A stretch of 7,158 nt of DNA from contig JAHRWC010000257.1 in NCBI GenBank assembly GCA_019090365.1, positions 1 to 7,158 on the forward strand, in the 5' to 3' direction. Positions 1-6,176 of the stretch are shown piece after piece (the first letter of the stretch is position 1; the number at the start of each line of letters is the position of its first letter). The DNA comes from Flavobacteriaceae bacterium (lineage in GTDB: Bacteria > Bacteroidota > Bacteroidia > Flavobacteriales > Flavobacteriaceae). Below the pieces are notes generated by a model, which saw only the letters and a program-made list of their open reading frames with translations, was not told the origin of the DNA and ran no database searches. Both the position numbers and the translations under genes were made by a program.

Positions 1-138
1 GCTTCAAAACATTTAGTCTTATCTACAGGTCATCCTTCACCATTAAGTGCAAACAGAGGATATTGGTTTGGTAATAAACATTTTAGTAAAACTAATAACT
101 ATTTAAAAAGTATAGGTAAAGAACCTATACTGTGGTAA
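1..138 (+). CDS. ung: Uracil-DNA glycosylase, family 1, C-terminal fragment (5' end outside window)
   Basis: The window opens in frame inside this gene, and only the last 45 codons plus TAA are present. The enzyme removes uracil from DNA by cleaving the N-glycosidic bond, starting base excision repair in the cytoplasm. The fragment holds the signature family 1 motif [10 protein letters not shown] at fragment residues 11-20, whose first His corresponds to the catalytic His of the family. It is followed by the conserved [10 protein letters not shown] segment and a C-terminal GKEPILW ending, which matches the usual G-x-x-P-I-x-W end of Ung proteins. The C-terminus is therefore complete. The gene converges on a small minus-strand ORF whose stop lies 28 bases away. 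No sign of damage is visible in the part present. Assignment is from motif recognition. Confidence 0.95.
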   Translation, partial: ASKHLVLSTGHPSPLSANRGYWFGNKHFSKTNNYLKSIGKEPILW

Positions 139-140
139 AA

Positions 141-168
141 AGAGAAAACTGGGGAGTATTGTTTTTCT
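141..168. terminator. Weak AT-rich hairpin between two convergent genes, possible bidirectional terminator
   Basis: AGAGAAAAC at 141-149 pairs with GTTTTTCT at 161-168 if one G is bulged, leaving an 11-base loop. It lies just after the ung stop and overlaps the stop codon of the minus-strand small ORF. It could therefore end transcription in both directions. The stem is AT-rich and short, so it may be chance. Confidence 0.2.
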
Positions 169-271
169 ATTCTTCTTCTGGTAAATTACGTTCGGTATCA
201 TTACAACTAAACTGAAGTAACAGATAGTTTGTTAAAAGTAATGCCCCTATTACTATTATAAAAATCATCAT
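167..271 (-). CDS. Small single-pass membrane peptide, 34 aa, hypothetical
   Basis: The reading frame starts with ATG ATG and ends with TAG. Residues 2 to about 21 are almost entirely hydrophobic (MIFIIVIGALLLTNYLLLQF). A Ser-Cys-Asn follows, and then a polar, acidic tail (DTERNLPEEE). This is the layout of a one-helix inner-membrane peptide with a short charged tail. A lipoprotein reading of the FSC segment is possible but weak, because the residue three before Cys is Gln and the N-terminus lacks Lys/Arg. A purine-rich AAAGAAAG lies about 4 to 11 bases before the start and fits a ribosome-binding site. Very small membrane proteins of this shape are common in flavobacteria, in my recollection. 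I cannot assign a function. Support comes from composition, the ribosome site and the convergent placement with ung. Confidence 0.5.
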   Translation of the reverse strand: MMIFIIVIGALLLTNYLLLQFSCNDTERNLPEEE

Positions 272-521
272 ATTTCTTTCTTTATGAAAGTAAGATGCAG
301 TAGGTTGCAAAGGGTTGCGTAAAAACTTAATAAAAAGTTAAAAAGATTAATTCTTTATATCGCGAACTCTAATAGAAGTTAATATATAATTTGCTATTTG
401 GATATTTATTTTAATTATATTAATCAAAATTCAATTACTTTTTTTATTGAAAAATGTATTCATTCTACTTTTTAGTTTACATTTATCTCAAATTAATTAT
501 TCGCAACTAAATTTTAAACCT
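272..521. other. AT-rich intergenic region upstream of the PNGase-like gene, no supported gene
   Basis: No coding region is convincing here. Between 390 and 521 the frame of the downstream gene is open but has no ATG. A TTG at 447 would give a second signal-peptide-like stretch. A direct repeat GGTTGC occurs at 303-308 and 313-318, one helical turn apart, upstream of the small minus-strand ORF. I found no exact TAnnTTTG promoter element for the gene at 522. The nearest matches, around 385-393 and 395-400, have the wrong internal spacing. Confidence 0.5.
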
Positions 522-3035
522 ATGAGAACAATTTACTTTTTCGTTATTCTATTTTTTATAAATACCTCAATGAGTGCACAAAGCAATCAATACTTGCATT
601 TTGATGGAGTTGATGATTATGTCACAGTTTAGAACGGTATTGCATTATTAGATGGGTCTAGCCAAGTATCAATGGTAGGTTGGTTTTATACTGACGCATT
701 AATATATGGTGGTGGAATGATGGGATTTAGAGATGGTGGAGATGGAGATTCCATGTATTTAATTCAATTATCAGATGGTATTATTGAATGTAGAATTATT
801 TTAGGAGGAACTTTATATCAAGTTGTAGCCCCTGCAGGTAGTATTGTCGCAGAAACATGGCAACATATTGCTTGGATATATGATGGAAGCACAATAGAGT
901 TATTTATTAATGGTTCTTCAATAGGATCTACAGCTGCTACGGGAACTTTTTACGGTACCACCAAACCTTTTGCAATAGGTAAAAGTATTAGTTCGGCTGG
1001 TAACTTTGTTTTTAAAGGAAGGACAGATGAAATTTCTCTTTGGGATAAAGCTTTAAGTCAAAGTGATTTACAAGACATGATTACTAATGAGTTAATTGGA
1101 AATGAAACAGGATTAGTTTCTTATTACAAATTTAATCAAGGGATTCCAGGAGATGATAATACTTTTATTTCACATTTGTTTTCTGAAATAGGTACAAATG
1201 AAACAGATGCTTTATTAAATAATTTTGCTCTTGTTGGGGATACTTCAAATTTTGGAGGTGAATTAGAAGCAGGTTTTCAAGTAATTAACTTTCCAATCAT
1301 AGAAAATAAAATTAGAACAGAAGATCCTTTTACATTAGAGGCATATTCAAGCTCTGGGTTAACTGTTAGCTATACAATCGAATCTGGTCCAGCTACTGTA
1401 GTAGGCGATCTTCTTACTTTAGATGGTGTTGAAGGAGAAGTAGTTGTTAAAGCAAGTCAAGCAGGAAATGGAACTTATGATCCAGCTGAAGATGTTTATG
1501 CATCTTTTCAAGTCTTGAACGAAACATTGATTTTACCAGAATTGACTTTATTAAATCCAACTGCAGGGACTGTAAGAGTTCCTACTTTAGGTCCTATACC
1601 AATAGCTTTAAATGCTTCAATAGAATTTCCGGATGTTCTTTCAATAGAATCAGTAGAAGTTACAATTAATGGTGATAATGTATCATTAACAGATCATGAA
1701 AATGGACGTTATACTGGTTGGTGGACACCTTCAGCTCATGGTAATCAAGATATTGAAATTACAGGAACTAATAATTTCGGATATTCAAGTGTTGAAAATA
1801 TTGCCATAAATATAGTAGACAATTCACAAAATGTTACAGTAGAAGCAGCTACTGATGTTTGGCTTAATTCAGATACTTTTTCTGAAGAAGTAGAAGTTAC
1901 TTTGCCTAGTTTTATGGGAGCTTATCAAAATGTTACAGGAAATTTAATAATCGAATGCCCAACAGGAGGATGTGATCCTTGGGATAGAGTTTCACACGTT
2001 CAAATTCAAGCACATGATGGAACATGGCATGAAATTATTCGATACCTTACTCCATATGGAGTTGCTTGTGATCATCAAGTAGATTTAACCGATTTTATTT
2101 CATTATTACAAGGAACTGTAAAATTTAGATTTGCATTAGGTACGCAAGGGAATGGGTTTTTATATAGTCTTAATTTAGATTATGATGCAGGAGCACCTGC
2201 TTATAATTATTCTAAAGTTGAAAGCCTATGGAGTGATACCTATGCTTTTGGTGATTTGGCCAATCTACAACCTTGTGAAACTTTTGATATTAATTATGAC
2301 AATAATGTAGATTCAGCAAGAATTAAAATGGTTTCAACAGGTCATGGTTGGGGAGATTTAAACACAGGAAATGCAGCAGAATTCCATCATGATATTCATT
2401 CTGTCTGGGTAGACGGTGTTTCTACTTTTGAACAAGATAATTGGCTAGATTGTGATCCAAATCCAGATGGTTGTCAACCTCAAAATGGAACATGGTACTT
2501 TAATAGAGCTGGATGGTGTCCTGGGGCAATAGCACCTTGGTTTGATTTTGATTTAGGTACTATCAATACTTCAAGTGAAATGAGTCTTGATTATAAATTT
2601 GATGAAGATTATGTTGATTTTTGTCACCCAAATAATCCAGATTGTATTACAGGAACTACATGTTCAGATTGTAATGCAGGGTTTAATCCTCATCTTATTG
2701 TATCGAGTCATTTAATATCATATGGGAATGATCCTATTATTTCTAATGAAATAATATTAGGTGTTAATGATTTTGAAAATGGGTTAAGTGATAATTCCTT
2801 TGACTTTACGGTTTTCCCAAATCCAACATCTGGAAAGTTTTTAGTTGATACACAACAGACAGCTTTAAGTAAAATATCTATTTATAATGTCAATGGAAAA
2901 CTAATTAAAGAAATAAACTCTAACGTATTTACAACTTCTAATGCTGTAGATATTTCTTATGCGAGTAAAGGCATCTATTTAGTTAAAGTGGTTAATGAAT
3001 ATGGAACATTAACTAAAAAAATTATTAAAAAATAA
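522..3035 (+). pseudogene. Secreted LamG / Ig-like / PNGase F-type glycoamidase with T9SS sorting domain, interrupted by in-frame TAG
   Basis: Read through a TAG at 630-632 (codon 37), this gene encodes 837 codons. Residues 1-20 from the ATG at 522 form a signal peptide ending SMSAQ. About 24-205 is a LamG-like (concanavalin A-type) domain, with LHFDGVDDYV before the stop and EISLWDKALS after it. About 253-333 and 339-434 are Ig-like domains. About 436-742 is a PNGase F module, and 764-837 is a type IX Por tail (FPNPTSGKF to KIIKK). PNGase F cuts between the proximal GlcNAc and Asn of N-glycoproteins. Its catalytic Asp60 matches the Asp of CDPWDR (1983-1985) and Glu206 matches that of NAAEF (2379-2381). 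RAGWCPG and the C51-C56 and C231-C252 disulfide cysteines are also kept. An automated call would probably begin at the ATG at 672, which lacks the signal peptide and half the first LamG strands. The frame is otherwise clean, so the stop is a recent mutation or a sequencing error. The family is confident, the substrate is inferred. Confidence 0.85.
2811..3032 (+). other. Type IX secretion C-terminal sorting domain (Por secretion tail) coding segment
   Basis: The last 74 residues of the PNGase-like protein follow the Por-tail pattern. They begin VFPNPTSGKFLVD, continue through ISIYNVNGKLIKEI and SKGIYLVKV, and end in a lysine-rich KKIIKK. Such tails direct cargo through the outer membrane by the type IX system and are removed during surface attachment or release. 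This places the protein on the surface or outside the cell and marks the organism as Bacteroidota. Confidence 0.93.
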
Positions 3036-3040
3036 GTTTA

Positions 3041-3895
3041 TTATAATTCACTAATTAATTGATCTGCTGGAATTTTAGATTCTATTAATTTTAGCTGTAA
3101 TAGTTTGTCTTGAATTTGATCAATAAGTTTTTCAGATAGCTGTCCTTGACTCCATTCAGTTAAGGACAGCCATTCTTGAATATCCTCTAATTGCTGTTCA
3201 TAACGATTGGAAATCATTCGATCAATAGATGGAATATCTTTAAACTCTGAAGTAGTTGCATTTATAATTTTTAAAATGGTTTTTACGCATTCTTCTTCAT
3301 TTTCTAACACATCATTTCTTACTGCAATTACAAAACATGGCCATGGAGTAGGGCATTCATCAACGATTCTAAAAATTCCTTTATCTACATAAGGTTTAGT
3401 AGTAAACTTTTCCCACATAAAATAATCTCCCGTTCCTTTAGGTAAGTTTTCTAAGGCTCCATCTAAATTTTTTATAACCTCAAATTTTAAATCTTTTTCA
3501 ATATCCCACTGTAAATTTTCAGCATTTACATAGGCCATTAAATGTGATCCACTTCCGTATCTACTAATTGCAGCTGCAGTTCCTTTTAAATCTTTTACAG
3601 TTTTATACGTTGAATTATCCGCAACATGTATTCCCCAAATAAGAGGAGATTTCACAAATACTTGAACAATTTTGCATTCATTACCATTGATAATATCACG
3701 TATAATTCCTTCCGTAAGAATAACAGCCATATCAATTTCCTTATCTCTAAGAGCCTTGCACATTTGTCCGGTACCACCAAAAAAATCTTTCCACCTTAAG
3801 TTGATTCCTTCTTCAGTGTATTCTTTGTTTCTCAACGTTAAGTACCAGGGTAAATTGAAATGCTCTGGAACTCCACCGATTTTAAAATTTTTCAT
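3041..3895 (-). CDS. Cytosolic type 2 periplasmic-binding-protein-fold protein (NMT1/THI5-like, resembling the Ca3427-like group)
   Basis: This 284-residue protein has the look of a type 2 substrate-binding protein of the NMT1/THI5/SsuA kind. It opens with a first strand (FKIGGVPEHFNLP), followed by FFGGTGQMCKALRDKEIDMA, which is the typical turn and helix ending in a D-(V/M)-A strand. TEGIIRDI, the SRYGSGSHLMA hinge and ligand segment near 111-121, and CPTPWPCFVIAV near 181-192 follow. There is no signal peptide or lipobox; the N-terminus is MKNFKIGGVPEHF. No permease or ATPase gene is adjacent, so a role in ABC uptake is doubtful. From memory, a cytosolic PBP-fold family typified by Candida Ca3427 has such features. 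It is the last gene of a four-gene operon, starting 6 bases after the phosphorylase stop. Its end faces the PNGase-like gene across 5 bases. The ligand is unknown, perhaps a pyrimidine-like or other small heterocycle by analogy with THI5 relatives. Confidence 0.8.
   Translation of the reverse strand: MKNFKIGGVPEHFNLPWYLTLRNKEYTEEGINLRWKDFFGGTGQMCKALRDKEIDMAVILTEGIIRDIINGNECKIVQVFVKSPLIWGIHVADNSTYKTVKDLKGTAAAISRYGSGSHLMAYVNAENLQWDIEKDLKFEVIKNLDGALENLPKGTGDYFMWEKFTTKPYVDKGIFRIVDECPTPWPCFVIAVRNDVLENEEECVKTILKIINATTSEFKDIPSIDRMISNRYEQQLEDIQEWLSLTEWSQGQLSEKLIDQIQDKLLQLKLIESKIPADQLISEL
3139..3170. repeat. Strong 13-base inverted repeat (hairpin) inside the binding-protein gene
   Basis: GCTGTCCTTGACT (3139-3151) is followed by a 6-base loop and AGTTAAGGACAGC (3158-3170). 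Twelve of 13 positions are complementary. The odd one is a G-U pair in a rightward transcript and an A-C mismatch in the leftward mRNA. It lies in codons for LSLTEWSQGQL of the binding protein and about 105 bases beyond the stop of the converging PNGase-like gene. No T-run follows, so it is not a standard intrinsic terminator. Confidence 0.6.
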
Positions 3896-3901
3896 AGGAA
3901 T

Positions 3902-4774
3902 TTAATTCTCAATTAATTTATCCAATGTGTACACTATCAAATCGTCTACAACCTTACCTGGATTAGTACTAAAAGTTCCATTAGCTCTATTGGCAATAAT
4001 TGCATTCAATGAAAGTGCATGATGTCCTAAAAGTTTGGAAAGACCGTAAATTACTGAAGTTTCCATTTCAAAGTTTGATATTTTTATTCCTTGATAAGAA
4101 AAACAATCAATTCTTTCATTTAGGGTTTCATCTTCTAAAGGTAAACGCAACACTCTTCCTTGAGGTCCGTAAAAACCTCCAGCAGTAGCAGTTACTCCTT
4201 TAAAAACAGCATCAGACTCAAATTGTTTCTCAAGAATTGAACTATTTTTAACGATAATAGGCCTTGCCTTTTTAGGTTTCCAGTTGGTATGTTCAATAAA
4301 AGCGTCTTCAATTTTGGTGTAACAGATATCATCAATTTGATAAAAATGAAGCATTCCATTTAGATCAAGTCCGTGTGAACTCAAAACAAAAGAATCTACA
4401 GGAATATCTTCTTGTAAAGAACCAGAAGTTCCAACACGAATAATCTTAAGACTTTTTAAATCCTCTTTACATTTTCTAGTTGTAAGGTCAATATTTACAA
4501 GCGCATCAAGCTCATTTAATACAATATCGATATTATCAGGACCAATACCTGTAGATAATACAGTTATTTTTTTTCCTTTATAAGTTCCTGTTTGAGTTTT
4601 GAATTCTCTTTTTTGAGTTTCAAAATCAATCGTATCAAAATGCTTTGTAATTCTTTTAACTCTATCCTGATCTCCCACCAATAGTATAGTATCAGCTATA
4701 TTTTCAGGTTTTAAATTTAGATGATATACACTACCATCTGGATTTAATATTAATTCAGATTCTTTAATTCCCAT
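3902..4774 (-). CDS. Nucleoside phosphorylase, uridine phosphorylase type
   Basis: This 290-residue protein belongs to the PNP/UDP family, cytosolic enzymes that split nucleosides with phosphate into base and (deoxy)ribose 1-phosphate. Nearly every active-site residue of E. coli uridine phosphorylase can be placed. His18 matches H8. The phosphate ligands Arg38, Arg56, Arg113 and Thr116 match R30, R48, R91 and T94. Gln205 and Arg207 in FYGPQGR match the uracil-reading Q166/R168 pair. The F-E-M-E motif at 235-238 matches the ribose-binding E196-M197-E198. The Gln/Arg pair points to pyrimidine nucleosides rather than purines. One oddity is GDQDRV at 34-39, where the usual motif is GDP. The protein is also some 35-40 residues longer than the E. 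coli enzyme, with extra length around 100-110 and 150-170. It starts 3 bases after the SUI1 gene and is third in the operon. The exact substrate (uridine, thymidine or a modified nucleoside) is not shown. Confidence 0.9.
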   Translation of the reverse strand: MGIKESELILNPDGSVYHLNLKPENIADTILLVGDQDRVKRITKHFDTIDFETQKREFKTQTGTYKGKKITVLSTGIGPDNIDIVLNELDALVNIDLTTRKCKEDLKSLKIIRVGTSGSLQEDIPVDSFVLSSHGLDLNGMLHFYQIDDICYTKIEDAFIEHTNWKPKKARPIIVKNSSILEKQFESDAVFKGVTATAGGFYGPQGRVLRLPLEDETLNERIDCFSYQGIKISNFEMETSVIYGLSKLLGHHALSLNAIIANRANGTFSTNPGKVVDDLIVYTLDKLIEN

Positions 4775-4777
4775 ATA

Positions 4778-5104
4778 TTATCCGCCTACGCGTTTTACTT
4801 TAAATCCTTTATCTTTTAAAAATTCCATGATTTTATCTCTATAATCACCTTGAATTATAATTTGTTCATTTTTAAAACTACCCCCAACACCAAGTAATTG
4901 CTTAATTTCTTTTGCAAGCTGTTTAAAATCACTTGTCGCACCTGTATATCCTTCAATTATAGTAGTAGCCTTTCCTTTACGCTTTTCATATTTACATATT
5001 AATGGATCCTCTTGAAGCCAAAATTCGGGCTCAGAGATTTTTTCCTCAGTTTCAGAAACTTCATGATCAGGAAATAAATTTTTTAATTGATCTTGTAAAT
5101 CCAT
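4778..5104 (-). CDS. SUI1/eIF1-like translation initiation factor (YciH family)
   Basis: This 108-residue protein is of the usual size for bacterial YciH/SUI1 proteins. Residues 1-40 are a variable, acidic N-terminal part. From about 44 the SUI1 core appears: KGKATTIIEGYTG (one strand and turn), DFKQLAKEIKQLLGVGGS, and the hallmark GVGGSFKNEQIIIQGD at 72-87. It ends with KIMEFLKDKGFKVKRVGG. The family is related to eukaryotic eIF1, binds the small ribosomal subunit, and is thought to affect start-site fidelity in bacteria, where its role is still poorly defined. The start lies one base after the oxygenase stop and the end is 3 bases from the next start, so it is very likely translated from the operon mRNA. 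Why a translation factor sits between metabolic enzymes is unclear. Confidence 0.93.
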   Translation of the reverse strand: MDLQDQLKNLFPDHEVSETEEKISEPEFWLQEDPLICKYEKRKGKATTIIEGYTGATSDFKQLAKEIKQLLGVGGSFKNEQIIIQGDYRDKIMEFLKDKGFKVKRVGG

Positions 5105-5105
5105 T

Positions 5106-6053
5106 CTATTTTTTTAATCCAATTTCAGCAAGTCTCTGATTTAAAAAGTCGCCAGCAGTAATATCATCAAATGATTTTGAATGTTCTTCAGAAACACATT
5201 CTTTCAAACAATCTAATTTCATTTCACTTCTTGGATGCATAAAGAAAGGAATCGAATATCGTGCCGTTCCCCATTCTTCTCTTGGTGGATTTACCACACG
5301 ATGTATCGTTGAACGTAATTTATTATTGGTATGTCTTTCAAGCATATCACCAACATTTACTACCAAATCACCTTTCGCAGGTTTTGCTTCAATCCATTCT
5401 CCGTCATGTCTTAATACTTGCAAACCTCCAGCAGAAGCACCCATTAATAGTGTAATTAGATTAATATCTCCATGAGCTCCAGCACGAACTGCACCTTTAG
5501 GCTCTTCAGTAATAGGAGGGTAGTGTATAGGTCTTAAAATACTATTCCCGTTAGAAACCCAATAGTCAAAATAAGTTTCTTCAAGACCAATATATAAGGC
5601 TAATGCTCGAAGAACATATATTCCTGTTTTTTCCAATAATTGATATGCTTCTCTTCCAGTGGCATTGAAATTTGGTAATTCAGATACTGTAACGTTTTTT
5701 GGGTATTCTTCAGTTAAATTTGCATCTGGACTAGGTTCTTGACCAAAATGCCAAAACTCTTTTAAATCTCCTTCTTTTTTACCTTTAGCGTGTTCTTTTC
5801 CGAAGGAAATATATCCTCTTTGTCCTGCTAAGCCTTCTATTTCATATGAATTTTTCACAGATTCCGGTAAGTCAAAAAATTGCTTAACATCACTGTATAG
5901 GTTGTTCATTAATTCATCGCTTAGAAAATGATTTTTAACTGAAGCAAATCCAATTTCAGAATATGCTTTACCTATTTCATTTACAAACTTCTGTTTTTGT
6001 TTAGGATCTTCTGAAAGAAAATCTGCTAAATCAACACTTGGAATATTTATCAT
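5106..6053 (-). CDS. 2-oxoglutarate/Fe(II)-dependent oxygenase, isopenicillin N synthase family
   Basis: This 315-residue protein has both halves of the family. The DIOX_N part begins IPSVDLADF and includes GFASVKNH. The catalytic jelly-roll carries the iron triad His194-x-Asp196 (GAHGDINLITLL) and His251 (STIHRV). The Arg265-x-Ser267 (ARYSIPFF) normally holds the 2-oxoglutarate carboxylate, so a 2OG-dependent oxygenase is more likely than a true isopenicillin N synthase. The family hydroxylates, desaturates or cyclises small molecules and includes thymine 7-hydroxylase, plant flavonoid oxygenases and ethylene-forming enzymes. The substrate cannot be read from the sequence. It is the first gene of a four-gene operon, with a TATATTTG promoter element just upstream. 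It ends with TAG, which shows that TAG is used as a stop in this genome. The ATG at 6053 gives a normal family N-terminus. Confidence 0.92.
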   Translation of the reverse strand: MINIPSVDLADFLSEDPKQKQKFVNEIGKAYSEIGFASVKNHFLSDELMNNLYSDVKQFFDLPESVKNSYEIEGLAGQRGYISFGKEHAKGKKEGDLKEFWHFGQEPSPDANLTEEYPKNVTVSELPNFNATGREAYQLLEKTGIYVLRALALYIGLEETYFDYWVSNGNSILRPIHYPPITEEPKGAVRAGAHGDINLITLLMGASAGGLQVLRHDGEWIEAKPAKGDLVVNVGDMLERHTNNKLRSTIHRVVNPPREEWGTARYSIPFFMHPRSEMKLDCLKECVSEEHSKSFDDITAGDFLNQRLAEIGLKK

Positions 6054-6073
6054 GCTATCTAATATTTACATAG

Positions 6074-6081
6074 CAAATATA
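6074..6081 (-). promoter_or_regulatory. Bacteroidota -7 promoter element (TATATTTG) for the oxygenase operon
   Basis: Read on the minus strand, these bases are TATATTTG, an exact match to the TAnnTTTG -7 consensus of the Bacteroidota primary sigma factor. It lies 20 bases before the oxygenase ATG, giving a short leader. A -33 TTG is poor: the nearest TTTG on this strand (6094-6097) is only 12 bases away. Confidence 0.5.
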
Positions 6082-6102
6082 CCAAAATCAATGCAAAAAA
6101 TA

Positions 6103-6119
6103 TATCATAAAAAATGATA
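6103..6119. promoter_or_regulatory. Dyad TATCAT-N5-ATGATA in the divergent promoter region, possible operator
   Basis: TATCAT (6103-6108) and ATGATA (6114-6119) are perfect inverted repeats around AAAAA. The site lies between the two divergent -7 elements, roughly 21 and 30 bases from them, a position suited to a regulator that controls both sides. In such AT-rich sequence a 6-base dyad may be chance. Confidence 0.3.
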
Positions 6120-6129
6120 AGAAAAAGTG

Positions 6130-6137
6130 GTGTACAC
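6130..6137. promoter_or_regulatory. Perfect palindrome GTGTACAC upstream of the E1 promoter element
   Basis: This 8-base palindrome is relatively GC-rich against its surroundings and falls between the expected -33 and -7 positions of the E1 promoter. A protein bound here would block that promoter. No regulator can be named. Confidence 0.3.
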
Positions 6138-6149
6138 ATTGTTTTTTTC

Positions 6150-6157
6150 TACTTTTG
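6150..6157 (+). promoter_or_regulatory. Bacteroidota -7 promoter element (TACTTTTG) for the E1 dehydrogenase gene
   Basis: The sequence matches TAnnTTTG exactly and lies 19 bases before the ATG at 6177. The -33 region is weak, with only GTG at 6127-6129 at the expected spacing. Confidence 0.5.
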
Positions 6158-6176
6158 ATTCTTTAAATTGATATTT

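Noticed and set aside
630..632. TAG as a reassigned sense codon or programmed readthrough site
   Set aside because: TAG ends the oxygenase gene at 5106-5108 normally, no suppressor tRNA or recoding element is visible, and the following bases (AAC) are not a known readthrough context.
3036..3040. Intrinsic terminator between the converging genes
   Set aside because: There are only 5 bases between the stops, and the only local stem (AATAA/TTATT) is too short and AT-only to support.
3207..3392. Plus-strand open frame of 61 codons
   Set aside because: It lies entirely opposite the binding-protein gene, has no domain signature and no promoter or ribosome site.
3672..3905. Plus-strand open frame of 77 codons
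   Set aside because: It is antisense to the start of the binding-protein gene, and its composition is what the opposite coding strand would give.
4000..4188. Plus-strand open frame of 62 codons
   Set aside because: It is antisense to the well-supported uridine phosphorylase-type gene.
5261..5455. Plus-strand open frame of 64 codons
   Set aside because: It is antisense to the catalytic part of the oxygenase, which has all its iron and 2OG ligands.
5106..6053. True isopenicillin N synthase (penicillin biosynthesis)
   Set aside because: No ACV synthetase or other beta-lactam gene is near, and the name reflects the fold family only.
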